Source of the DNA: JAGVUD01 sp052033935
Lineage (GTDB): Bacteria; Armatimonadota; UBA5829; DSUL01
DNA length: 64,000 nucleotides
Direction of reading: 5' to 3'
Assembly: GCA_052033935.1 (NCBI GenBank)
Contig: JBPOJE010000025.1
Span: forward strand, 20,263-84,262
Part shown: piece after piece, positions 47,439 through 55,418 of the stretch
Position numbering within the stretch: position 1 is the stretch's first letter
How the letters are laid out: each line of letters begins with the position of its first letter
Program-made: the position numbers and the translations under genes
Notes under the pieces: model-generated
Told to the model about the DNA's origin: nothing
What the model saw: only the letters and a program-made list of their open reading frames with translations
Databases searched by the model: none

Positions 47439-48025
47439 GAAAACAGCTTCATCTTCCCTTCAAGACGGCGTTCGCGATCGCCCTGAACAACATCCGCCTG
47501 CGTCTGGGCCGAAGCGTCGTCACGGCGTCGGGCATCTTTCTGGGCATTGCGTTTCTGGCGTATGTCTGGACTCAGGGATCGTTGAACGAGGCCATCGGAA
47601 TCGACACGACCGTCGAGGCTAAGATGAAGTTCAAGTGGCTCGCGGCGCTCGCGCTGATGATGAGCACCATCGGGATTACAAACTCGATGCTGATGTCAGT
47701 CACCGAGCGCTTCAAAGAGATCGGAACGATGAAGTGCCTGGGGGCGCTCGACAAGTTCGTCGTTGAGATGTTCGTCCTCGAGGGCATGCTGATGGGCGTT
47801 CTGGCGTCTTGCCTGGGGGCGCTTGTTGGGGCGGGCATTATGATGCTGACCGCCGGGTTCGGCCTAGGGTGGCATTCACTGGCCGCTTTCGGCTTCATCG
47901 GCTTTCTCAGAATTATTGTCCTGTGCACCATTATCGGGACAATACTGACGTTTCTTGCGACCATTGCTCCCGCTGTGCGGGCTGCGAAGATGCCGCCGGC
48001 GGCGGCGCTGCGTGTGGAGATTTAG
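47414..48025 (+). CDS. Mini FtsX-type ABC permease without extracytoplasmic domain
   Basis: The 203-residue protein has four membrane helices (about residues 34-54, 72-95, 117-148 and 160-190) with the FtsX family start 'TAFAIALNNIRLRLGRSVVT' and end 'APAVRAAKMPPAAALRVEI'. The MacB-like domain of 200 or more residues that normally sits between helices 1 and 2 is replaced by about 20 residues ('SLNEAIGIDTTVEAKMKFK'). The coupling loop 'ERFKEIGTMKCLGALDKFVV' for the ATPase is kept. It overlaps the PqqD-like gene by 25 bases and precedes the ATPase. It could pair with the giant FtsX fusion as an asymmetric permease. Confidence 0.82.
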   Translation: MEAQKKQIGKQLHLPFKTAFAIALNNIRLRLGRSVVTASGIFLGIAFLAYVWTQGSLNEAIGIDTTVEAKMKFKWLAALALMMSTIGITNSMLMSVTERFKEIGTMKCLGALDKFVVEMFVLEGMLMGVLASCLGALVGAGIMMLTAGFGLGWHSLAAFGFIGFLRIIVLCTIIGTILTFLATIAPAVRAAKMPPAAALRVEI

Positions 48026-48030
48026 CCAGA

Positions 48031-48054
48031 TGCGTCCTCTCTGAGCAGGACGCA
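48031..48054 (+). other. Hairpin between mini-permease and ATPase genes
   Basis: TGCGTCCT and AGGACGCA form an 8-bp perfect stem with an 8-base loop, 5 bases after the permease stop. There is no T-run. It may protect the upstream mRNA or tune the ratio of permease to ATPase. Confidence 0.45.
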
Positions 48055-48123
48055 CGCACCGTCCGGAGGCAGTCCGCCGCCGTGAACGGGCAAGTCTTTC
48101 GGAATTGGAGTAAATAGCTAGCG

Positions 48124-48858
48124 ATGGCTGCGAACGAATATGTTGTTCGGACCAAGGATCTGAGCAAGGAGTTTATGCTTGGCGGCACCCCCTTGCGCGC
48201 TCTCAAGAACGTCCATCTCGACATCCGGAGGGGAGAGTACATCTCCATTATGGGGCCCTCCGGGTCGGGGAAGTCCACGCTGTTCAACATGATCGGTGGG
48301 TTGGACAAACCGACGGAAGGCTCGGTGTTCATCAACGATGTTGACATGGCGCAGCTCGATGCGCAGGAGCTTGCATACCTGCGCTGCCGCACGATTGGCT
48401 ACATTTTCCAGTCGTTCAACCTGATCCCGGTTATGACCGCTCTCGAGAATGTCACCCTGCCCACCGTGTTTGCGGGAGTTCCCACGGATGACGGCATTGA
48501 GCGCGGGATCGAGCTCCTCAATACTGTGGGGCTCGGCGACCGGCTCCATCACAAGCCCAGCGAGTTGTCCGGAGGGCAGCAGCAACGCGTGGCAATCGCT
48601 CGCGCCCTGGCGAACGCGCCCGCCATCGTGCTCGCCGACGAGCCGACCGGCAACCTGGACCTCAAGACGGGCAAGGAGATCATCCTCCTGCTGAAGCAGT
48701 TGAACAAGGAGCAGGGCGTCACGATCATCTCCGCAACGCACGACCTGAAGATGCTCGACGTGTCGGATAGGGTACTCTGGATCCGGGACGGTGGCATCGA
48801 GCGAATCGAAGAGCGCGCTGATATTGACATCAGGGTTGGGGAAGTCGAGGGCGAATAG
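48124..48858 (+). CDS. ABC transporter ATP-binding protein, LolD/MacB type
   Basis: The 244-residue ATPase has Walker A GPSGSGKST (44-52), the Q-loop 'IGYIFQSFNLIP', signature 'LSGGQQQRVAIARAL', Walker B 'IVLADEPTGNLDLKTG' and the H-loop 'ISATHDLKM'. The FQSFNLIP and DEPTGNLD wording is typical for ATPases that work with FtsX/MacB/LolCDE permeases, which drive movement of lipids, lipoproteins, peptides or envelope regulators rather than import. It lies 98 bases after the mini-permease. It is the only ATPase in the cluster and so the likely motor for both FtsX-type proteins. Confidence 0.93.
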   Translation: MAANEYVVRTKDLSKEFMLGGTPLRALKNVHLDIRRGEYISIMGPSGSGKSTLFNMIGGLDKPTEGSVFINDVDMAQLDAQELAYLRCRTIGYIFQSFNLIPVMTALENVTLPTVFAGVPTDDGIERGIELLNTVGLGDRLHHKPSELSGGQQQRVAIARALANAPAIVLADEPTGNLDLKTGKEIILLLKQLNKEQGVTIISATHDLKMLDVSDRVLWIRDGGIERIEERADIDIRVGEVEGE

Positions 48859-48949
48859 CCGCGTGGCTCCTGTGCTCGCCGGGGCGTGAGCTAGTCCGTC
48901 CGGAGTTCCGCCGCCTGTGGGCCGAACAGACGCCGGTCGCACAGACCTG

Positions 48950-50803
48950 ATGCATGTACACGACACTCAGCTTGATGACATACTCTCGCGGGTGGAGAAG
49001 CCCGCGCGCTACGCCGGCGGTGAGTACAACAACGCCGCGGTAAAGGATCCTGCTGGCGTAAAGCTCCGGGCCGCTATGGTCTTTCCCGATGTCTATGAGG
49101 TCGGGATGTCGAGCCTCGGGTTCCAGATTCTGTATCACTTCCTGAACGCCCGCGACGACACATACTGCGAGCGTGCGTTTGCCCCGTGGCCCGACATGGA
49201 ACGCGAACTGCGCGAGGCCGGTCTTTCCCTCTACACTATCGAGACGTACACCCCGCTTGGCGAGATGGACCTCATCGGGTTTTCGTTCGGAAGCGAAAAG
49301 ACCTACACCAATGCCCTCACCTGCCTCGATCTCGCGGGGATTCCCGTCTGGAGCAAGGATAGGACCGGCGGCGACCCCATCGTTATTGCGGGTGGGCACT
49401 GTGCGTTCAGTCCCGAGCCCATTGCGCCGTTTGTTGACGCGTTTGCCATCGGAGAGGGCGAGGATGTGATCGGCGAGATCGCCGATTCGCTCATTGGGAG
49501 CGCCGGCCGGCCGAGGGAAGAGAGGGTCAGGCTTCTCGCTGCCGTCCCGGGAGTTTACGTTCCGGCGATGCTGACGTGGAACTACGGCGCGGACGGCCGC
49601 CTGAGCGGTTGGCTGGCGGCGCCCGGAGCGTCGTTTCCGGTCAGTAAGCGTGTCGTGCGCGATTTCGAGACGCTCGCCTATCCGCGGCACCCAGTTATTC
49701 CGAACATAGAGGCTGTGCACGACAGGATATCGGTCGAGGTTATGAGGGGGTGCACGCGGGGGTGCCGCTTCTGCCAGGCGGGTATCATCACGCGGCCGGT
49801 GCGCGAGCGCTCGCCCCGGCGAGTCGGCGAGATCGCCAGCGATCTGCTGCCAGCAACGGGGTACGACGACATCTCGCTCGTTTCGCTCTCGACAGCCGAC
49901 TACTCCGGTGTGGATTGTGTTGTGCGCGAGCTTGTGAAGGCCCATGGCCCGAGCGGTGTGGGCGTCTCGCTGCCTTCCCTGCGGGTGGACACGTTCTCGG
50001 TGAATCTGGCGGCTCAGATTCAGACTGTGCGCAAGACCGGCCTGACCTTCGCTCCGGAAGCAGGCACCGAGCGGCTTCGGCGGGCCATCAACAAGGACAT
50101 CAGCGATGCGGACGTCTTTGCCGCTGCCGAGTCTGCGTGGAGGCAGGGCTGGAAGCGAATCAAGTTCTATTTTATGATTGGACTGCCTACGGAAACCGAT
50201 GATGATATTGTGGGGATCGCGCGGCTTGTGCGCGAAGTCCAGCGCCGGACACGGGCGGACGGCAGGGTGAAGCTCGACGTCTCGATTGGCGCATCATCCT
50301 TTGTGCCCAAGGCGCATACGCCGTTTCAGTGGAGAGCGCAGGCGTCTCCCGCGGAGCTCGATCGCAAGTTGCGTCTGCTGCGCGAATCCACGCGCATGCC
50401 GGGAGTCCGGCTGTCGTGGGACGATCCGGCGGAGTCGCAGATCGAGGCGGCGCTCGCGCGGGGCGACAGGCGTCTGGCGCCCGTGATCTACGAGGCGTGG
50501 AAGGCCGGAGCGCGGTTTGATTCGTGGCAGGAGTGCCAGCGATGGGACGCGTGGCGGGCAGCATTCGAAAAGACCGGCGTGGATCCGGCGGAGTATGCCG
50601 GCAGGCGGCGCGCCTACGGCGAAGTGCTGCCGTGGGACCATATTGATTCTGGAGTAACGAAGACGTACCTGAAGCAGGAGGACCAAAGGACGCTGATAGA
50701 AGGGCTGACGCCGGATTGCCGGGAGAGCCAGTGTCATGCATGCGGAATCATCTCCGGGCTTATGCCTGAGCACGCGGCGCATGGGAGCTGTTACCACGAC
50801 TGA
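48950..50803 (+). CDS. B12-binding-domain radical SAM protein (TIGR03960-like)
   Basis: About 617 residues from ATG 48950 (GTG 48917 is an in-frame alternative; neither has a strong ribosome binding site). The N-terminal part begins 'ILSRVEKPARYAGGEYN' and has a cobalamin-binding-like fold ('GFSFGSEKTYTNALTCLD', 'GGHCAFSPEPIAPF', 'IGEGEDVIGEI'). The radical SAM cluster is in 'MRGCTRGCRFCQAG', followed by 'FAPEAGTERLRRAINK'. The C-terminal 'CRESQCHACGI' may bind a further cluster. The reaction is not known to me. The gene is next to and overlaps the TIGR03936-like gene, as in many bacteria, and precedes rng and rplU in a conserved order. Confidence 0.9.
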   Translation: MHVHDTQLDDILSRVEKPARYAGGEYNNAAVKDPAGVKLRAAMVFPDVYEVGMSSLGFQILYHFLNARDDTYCERAFAPWPDMERELREAGLSLYTIETYTPLGEMDLIGFSFGSEKTYTNALTCLDLAGIPVWSKDRTGGDPIVIAGGHCAFSPEPIAPFVDAFAIGEGEDVIGEIADSLIGSAGRPREERVRLLAAVPGVYVPAMLTWNYGADGRLSGWLAAPGASFPVSKRVVRDFETLAYPRHPVIPNIEAVHDRISVEVMRGCTRGCRFCQAGIITRPVRERSPRRVGEIASDLLPATGYDDISLVSLSTADYSGVDCVVRELVKAHGPSGVGVSLPSLRVDTFSVNLAAQIQTVRKTGLTFAPEAGTERLRRAINKDISDADVFAAAESAWRQGWKRIKFYFMIGLPTETDDDIVGIARLVREVQRRTRADGRVKLDVSIGASSFVPKAHTPFQWRAQASPAELDRKLRLLRESTRMPGVRLSWDDPAESQIEAALARGDRRLAPVIYEAWKAGARFDSWQECQRWDAWRAAFEKTGVDPAEYAGRRRAYGEVLPWDHIDSGVTKTYLKQEDQRTLIEGLTPDCRESQCHACGIISGLMPEHAAHGSCYHD

Positions 50804-51545
50804 ACCGGTCCGCCGTATCGTGCTATCATATAGCAAGACAGGCCCGGCCCGGTATCTCGGCCATCTCGACCTGCTTCGTACTTTCCAGCGGGCGGTCAGA
50901 AGGGCGGGGCTGCCGATCGCTTATTCGAAGGGGTTCAATCCCCATCCGCGTATGATGTTCGCGTCTCCGCTGCCAGTTGGCGCCGCCGGTCTTGGGGAAC
51001 TGGCGGCCATGGACCTCACCGAGCACACGGACCCGCAGGCTCTGGCGGGGCGGCTGAACTCCGCGCTCCCCCGTGGCGTCTTCGTCAACGAAGCCTGGCT
51101 GGCGCCGCTTGCGCGCGGCACGTTCGGCGTTGAGATCACCAGTGTCTGGTCTGTGCGCGTTGCCGCGCCGGAAGCTGTGGACTGGGAGTCCGCTCTTGCC
51201 GGTCTGCTCGACGCCGCCGAACTGCGCGTCGAGCGTTCCGGCGGCAAGGTACGCGATGTCCGCGGCAGGCTCCTGGGCCTGAGGGTGGAGGGAGAATGCG
51301 GCAGGAAGGCCGTAATCGAAATGGTTTTGCTGCAGAAAGATGAATTGAGCGCCAAACCTTCGGATGTGGTGCGTGCGCTCGATAAGAGCGTGGGGCCGCT
51401 GAGGGTTGTGTCCCTCACGCGGCGCGTCGTAATGACGGATTCTGTACAAAGCGGCGGCGGCAGGCTCCGCGAGAGCCCTGCCGCGAACGCCCGTGACGCA
51501 TCCCGAGCGTCTGACGCGAAATCCCGGGCGAAAGGAGGTGACTGA
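50781..51545 (+). CDS. Radical-SAM-linked protein (TIGR03936/DUF2344-like)
   Basis: A 254-residue cytoplasmic protein beginning 'VRRIVLSYSKTGPARYLGHL' and with 'KGFNPHPRMMFASPLPVG', the hallmarks of the DUF2344 family. In other genomes the domain is often fused to the end of the radical SAM protein encoded just before, so the two likely form one enzyme. Its start overlaps the upstream gene by 23 bases. The C-terminal 35 residues are charged and low complexity. Function unknown. Confidence 0.88.
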   Translation: MGAVTTTEPVRRIVLSYSKTGPARYLGHLDLLRTFQRAVRRAGLPIAYSKGFNPHPRMMFASPLPVGAAGLGELAAMDLTEHTDPQALAGRLNSALPRGVFVNEAWLAPLARGTFGVEITSVWSVRVAAPEAVDWESALAGLLDAAELRVERSGGKVRDVRGRLLGLRVEGECGRKAVIEMVLLQKDELSAKPSDVVRALDKSVGPLRVVSLTRRVVMTDSVQSGGGRLRESPAANARDASRASDAKSRAKGGD

Positions 51546-51547
51546 GT

Positions 51548-53260
51548 ATGGCGAAAGAGATAATTGTCAACTGCGATACCCGCGAAACACGCGTCGCCCT
51601 GCTCGACAATGGCAAGCTCGTCGAACTGCACATAGAGCGCGAGGAGCGCGTCGTCGGCAGCATTTTCAAGTGCAAGGTCTGCAATGTCCTTCCGGGAATG
51701 GATGCTGCGTTCGTTGATCTCGGTCTCGAGCGCAACGCGTTCCTTTACGTCGCCGACGTGATCCCCGATGCGGACGATGATTTCGGGGGGAGACGCCCCA
51801 GTGGGCGGGCTCTCGGAATCCGGGACGTCCTCCGGATGAACCAGGAACTGATGGTGCAAGTCGTCAAGGGCCCACGGGGAACCAAGGGCGCCCGAGTCTC
51901 GACGCGGATATCCCTGCCCGGCCGCTACTGCGTGCTGATGCCCGACGCTGACAACCTCGGCGTTTCGCGCAGAATAGACGATGCCCGCGAAAGGGACCGG
52001 CTCAAGAGAATCATCAACTCCTCCCGGCCCAAGGGGTGCGGAGTCATTGTCCGTACGGAGGCCGAGGGCAAGAGTGAGCAGGAACTCCGGAATGATCTGG
52101 ACATGCTGATCAAGCTCTGGGAGCAGATCAGGCAGAGTGCTCAGAAGACGAAGGCTCCGGGAATCGTTCACCAGGATCTCAGTCTTCTCTACAAGACGAT
52201 TCGCGATGTGCTGGGCAGTGATGTCAGCCGCATGGTAATAGACGCGAAGCGCGACTACGATAAAGCGGTCGAGCTGGTCGAGCTGATTTCTCCGAAACTG
52301 AAATCGCGCCTGCAACGTTACACCAGGCCGGAGCCGCTGTTCGACCATTACGGCATCGAGACCGAGATTGACAGGCTGCTGAGGCGGAAGGTCTGGCTGA
52401 GGTCGGGCGGAAACCTGACCATTGACGAGACCGAGGCTCTCACGACGATTGACGTGAACACGGGGAAGTTCATCGGTTCCACGAGTCTCTCCGAGACGAT
52501 CCTGAGGACCAACCTCGACGCCGCGAACGAGATTGGCAGGCAGCTCAGGTTGCGCGACATCGGCGGCATCATCGTGATTGACTTCATTGACATAACCAGT
52601 GCGAAGGACCGGACCCAGGTGCTCAACGCCTTGGAAAAGGTGCTCCGGCGTGATCGGACGCGCACCAAGATCTCTCACATCAGCGCGCTGGGTATTGTCG
52701 AGATGACAAGAAAGCGTACCGGTGAGACGATTTCGGAAACCCTCGGGGAGGTCTGCCCCTACTGCCAGGGCCGGGGAAGGGTGGCTTCGGCGCTGTCCAT
52801 CAGCATCGAGGCCGAGCGCGCTCTGCGGAGGGCCGCAAGCGACTCCGATGCGTCCGGGTTCCTGGTGCAGGTGAACCCTGTCGTCGCTTTTCATCTGATC
52901 GGTCCGAGGGGAGAGACCATAGACGAGATCGAGAAGCGGATCAACAGGCGTGTTTACGTGCGCGCCAGAGAAGACATGCACACCGAGAAGTTCGAGATCA
53001 CGGCTGGCGAGTCGAAGGAGATAGAGGCAGCTCTGCTCCCGTTCAGGCGGGACGTGGTGGTGGAATGCGAGGTCGTCAGAAACCCGTATGCCACGTTGCC
53101 GCGGTCCACGGCCTGGCTGGACGGCTACCTTCTGGACCTGAGCAATGGCGGGCGGTACATCGGCCAGACGGTCAAGGCACGGCTCACCGATATCCGCCGC
53201 TCGTGGGCGGTTGGAGAGGTGATGAACCCGTCACGCCTTGACAAAGCGCGTAGGTCGTGA
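51548..53260 (+). CDS. rng: Ribonuclease of the Rne/Rng family
   Basis: An RNase G/E-type endoribonuclease for rRNA and mRNA processing. The 570-residue protein has an S1 domain (about 35-125; 'GSIFKCKVCNVLPGMDAAFV'), the 5'-sensor/RNase H-like region, the catalytic metal site 'IVIDFIDITSAKDR' (about 341-354), the 'TRKRTGETISETLGEVCPYC' zinc-link region (CPYCQG) and a C-terminal TRAM-like domain ('YIGQTVKARLTDIRRSWAVG'). There is no long RNase E scaffold, so RNase G is the better name. The start has a near-perfect AAAGGAGGT 9 bases upstream. The next gene, rplU, has its own promoter inside the end of this gene. Confidence 0.94.
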   Translation: MAKEIIVNCDTRETRVALLDNGKLVELHIEREERVVGSIFKCKVCNVLPGMDAAFVDLGLERNAFLYVADVIPDADDDFGGRRPSGRALGIRDVLRMNQELMVQVVKGPRGTKGARVSTRISLPGRYCVLMPDADNLGVSRRIDDARERDRLKRIINSSRPKGCGVIVRTEAEGKSEQELRNDLDMLIKLWEQIRQSAQKTKAPGIVHQDLSLLYKTIRDVLGSDVSRMVIDAKRDYDKAVELVELISPKLKSRLQRYTRPEPLFDHYGIETEIDRLLRRKVWLRSGGNLTIDETEALTTIDVNTGKFIGSTSLSETILRTNLDAANEIGRQLRLRDIGGIIVIDFIDITSAKDRTQVLNALEKVLRRDRTRTKISHISALGIVEMTRKRTGETISETLGEVCPYCQGRGRVASALSISIEAERALRRAASDSDASGFLVQVNPVVAFHLIGPRGETIDEIEKRINRRVYVRAREDMHTEKFEITAGESKEIEAALLPFRRDVVVECEVVRNPYATLPRSTAWLDGYLLDLSNGGRYIGQTVKARLTDIRRSWAVGEVMNPSRLDKARRS

Positions 53261-53266
53261 TATCCT
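53238..53266 (+). promoter_or_regulatory. Promoter of rplU-rpmA inside the end of rng
   Basis: TTGACA (53238-53243), 17 bases, then TATCCT (53261-53266, four of six). Transcription would start at about 53273, right at the base of the following hairpin, giving a leader of about 93 bases for rplU. Confidence 0.72.
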
Positions 53267-53274
53267 GTGTGGTT

Positions 53275-53304
53275 GGAGCGGGCGAGTTTCGACTTGCCCG
53301 CTCC
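53275..53304 (+). promoter_or_regulatory. 5' leader hairpin of rplU
   Basis: A 12-bp stem GGAGCGGGCGAG / CTTGCCCGCTCC (one G-U) with a 6-base loop is followed by TTTGTGAGTTTTG. It could end the rng transcript, or be an L21-type autoregulatory leader, because it lies immediately after the predicted transcription start of rplU. Confidence 0.65.
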
Positions 53305-53365
53305 TTTGTGAGTTTTGTAAGTATGGTTGGCTTCGCGCGACTCTAACAGGAAGATTATCAAGTCA

Positions 53366-53674
53366 ATGTATGCGGTAGTGGAATGTGGCGGGCGGCAGTA
53401 CCAGGTGGAGCCGGGCACACACTTGACAGTGAACCATCTGAACGCGGACGCGGGCGCGGAAATCGTGCTTGATCGCGTGCTGCTTGTGGGCGGTGAGGAT
53501 TCCGTCAAGGTCGGAACTCCGATCGTCGAGGGCGCGCGGGTGGTCTGCAAGGTGCTCAAGCAGGGCAAGGGCCCCAAGGTCAATGGCTTCACTTACAAGC
53601 CCAGGAAGAATCAGTACCGGCACTACGGGCACCGTCAGGCTATTACGGTGCTGTCGGTCGAAAGCATAGAGTAG
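53366..53674 (+). CDS. rplU: 50S ribosomal protein L21
   Basis: L21 binds 23S rRNA early in 50S assembly. The 102-residue product begins 'MYAVVECGGRQYQVEPGTHL' and has 'VLLVGGEDSVKVGTPIVEGA', 'GKGPKVNGFTYKPRKNQYRH' and 'YGHRQAITVLSVESIE', all family hallmarks. ATG 53366 matches the family start; a longer in-frame GTG or ATG upstream would add unrelated residues. AGGAAG lies 12 bases upstream. It is paired with rpmA as in most bacteria. Confidence 0.97.
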   Translation: MYAVVECGGRQYQVEPGTHLTVNHLNADAGAEIVLDRVLLVGGEDSVKVGTPIVEGARVVCKVLKQGKGPKVNGFTYKPRKNQYRHYGHRQAITVLSVESIE

Positions 53675-53738
53675 TTGCCCGGCGCTGCCGGGCCGGCAGC
53701 CCGGAGCGTGGCGGGGCGAACACTGCGGGGATCAGGCA

Positions 53739-53999
53739 ATGGCACACAAAAAAGGCGTAGGCTCATCCAGAAACGGGCGCGATAGCAAACCCAAGATGCT
53801 GGGAGTCAAGAAGTTCGCCGGCGAGTATGTCCGGGCGGGCAGCATCATCAAGCGTCAGCGCGGGACCGCGCATCATCCGGGCCGCAACGTCGGAATCGGT
53901 CGCGACCACACGCTCTTTGCGCTCATTGACGGCTATGTCAAGTTCGAAGGAAGCGAGAAGAGCCGCAGACTGGTGAGCGTGCTTCCCGAAAACGTATAG
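53739..53999 (+). CDS. rpmA: 50S ribosomal protein L27
   Basis: The 86-residue protein begins 'MAHKKGVGSSRNGRDSKPKM' and includes 'RQRGTAHHPGRNVGIGRDHT'. The N-terminal tail, which reaches the peptidyl-transferase centre, starts directly, without the cleavable extension found in many Firmicutes. The third family glycine is changed to Val (KKGVGSS). It lies 64 bases after rplU. Confidence 0.97.
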   Translation: MAHKKGVGSSRNGRDSKPKMLGVKKFAGEYVRAGSIIKRQRGTAHHPGRNVGIGRDHTLFALIDGYVKFEGSEKSRRLVSVLPENV

Positions 54000-54071
54000 G
54001 CTGCCCGATTCGGTCGCTCACCGGAATCAGCGTTCGTGCGAACGCTGGCGGATCTGGAGTGACGGCTGAAA

Positions 54072-55415
54072 ATGGATTTTGTTGATGAGGTCACGATTCA
54101 CGTCGCCGCAGGGAGGGGCGGAGATGGAGTCGTGGCCTTTCGCCGTGAAAAGTTTGTGCCGCGCGGAGGCCCGAACGGCGGTGACGGAGGGCATGGGGCG
54201 AGCATCGTTCTGGAGGCCGACCGCGCCCTTAGCACGCTTGTCGAGTTCCGTTATGCCTCGCGCTATGTGGGCCGCGACGGCGGGCGGGGCGGGGGCAACA
54301 ACCGCAGCGGGCAGCACATGGATCCCTTCGTCATCCGCGTGCCGGTGGGGACGTCTGTTTTCAACCTCGAAACTGGCCGCTCCATCGCCGACCTGACTTA
54401 TCACGGGCAGACCGTCGTCGTGGCGAAAGGCGGAAGGGGAGGGCGCGGCAATGCTTCGTTCGCCTCCTCCACCAACCAGGCCCCCAAACATGCCGAACTT
54501 GGAGAGCCGGGCGAGTCGGTGCCGCTGCGGCTCGATCTCAAGCTGCTGGCGGATGTCGGCGTTATCGGCTTTCCGAGTGCGGGCAAGTCCACCCTTATCG
54601 CATCCGTATCGAACGCGCGCCCCAAGATCGCCGACTACCCGTTCACGACCCTCGTCCCGAATCTGGGTGTGGTGCGCGTGGGACCCGATGAGTCGTTTGT
54701 GATGGCCGACGTGCCGGGTCTCATCGAGGGCGCTCACGAGGGCGCGGGGCTGGGGCACCGTTTCCTGCGCCACATCGAGCGCACGCGGGTGCTCATACAC
54801 CTTGTGGACTGTTCTCCCAGCACCGGAATGGACCCCGCCGACGAGTACGGCATCATCCGCCGTGAGTTGTCGAGCTACGGCCCGGCTGTTGCCGCCCTGC
54901 CCGAGATTATCGCCCTCAACAAGATAGACATCCCCGAAGCCCGCGAGCGGGCGCAACAGGCGCTCGAGGAACTCCCTCTGAGGTATCCCGACATTGGCGA
55001 GCGGGGCTGTGTCATAAGGCTTGTCAGCACCGCCACGGGCGAAGGGGTGAAGCAGCTGGTCTGGGACGCTGCGAAACGTCTGCGCGATACGCCCCGCGAG
55101 CCCGCTGCCGCTCCGGAGGGGGTTGTCCGGATAGAGGGGCCGGAGGCTCCGTGGACGATCAAGCGAGGCTCGTCTGGCGAGTTCGTCGTTCAGGGCCGCC
55201 AGCCGGAACGCCTCGTCGCGATGACTGACCTCGGGAACGAGGAGTCCCTTAGCCGTCTGCAGATGAGGATGGGCCGAATGGGCATACTGAAGGAGCTTCG
55301 GCGCATGGGGGTAAAGGAGGGCAACACTGTGCGCGTGGGCGAGTTTGAGTTCGACTGGTTCGACGAGGAGAAACAGGATGGGGCCTGGGCGGAGAGGACG
55401 GGAGGAGAAGACTAG
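54072..55415 (+). CDS. obgE: GTPase ObgE/CgtA
   Basis: Obg GTPases bind the 50S subunit and monitor ribosome assembly and stress. The 447-residue protein has the glycine-rich Obg fold (residues 1-157; 'GGRGGRGNASFASSTNQAPK'), G1 'GFPSAGKSTLI' (about 166), G3 'DVPGLIEGAHEGAGLGHRFL' (about 212), G4 'ALNKID' (about 281), and a C-terminal OCT domain ('LQMRMGRMGILKELRRMGVK', 'VRVGEFEFDWFDEE'). The order rplU-rpmA-obgE-proB-proA-nadD is a widely conserved string. Confidence 0.97.
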   Translation: MDFVDEVTIHVAAGRGGDGVVAFRREKFVPRGGPNGGDGGHGASIVLEADRALSTLVEFRYASRYVGRDGGRGGGNNRSGQHMDPFVIRVPVGTSVFNLETGRSIADLTYHGQTVVVAKGGRGGRGNASFASSTNQAPKHAELGEPGESVPLRLDLKLLADVGVIGFPSAGKSTLIASVSNARPKIADYPFTTLVPNLGVVRVGPDESFVMADVPGLIEGAHEGAGLGHRFLRHIERTRVLIHLVDCSPSTGMDPADEYGIIRRELSSYGPAVAALPEIIALNKIDIPEARERAQQALEELPLRYPDIGERGCVIRLVSTATGEGVKQLVWDAAKRLRDTPREPAAAPEGVVRIEGPEAPWTIKRGSSGEFVVQGRQPERLVAMTDLGNEESLSRLQMRMGRMGILKELRRMGVKEGNTVRVGEFEFDWFDEEKQDGAWAERTGGED

Positions 55416-55418
55416 CGC

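Noticed and set aside
46989..50803. RiPP biosynthesis cluster built from the PqqD-like gene and the radical SAM gene
   Set aside because: The radical SAM gene belongs to the conserved TIGR03960/TIGR03936-rng-rplU string, and no precursor peptide ORF is seen nearby.
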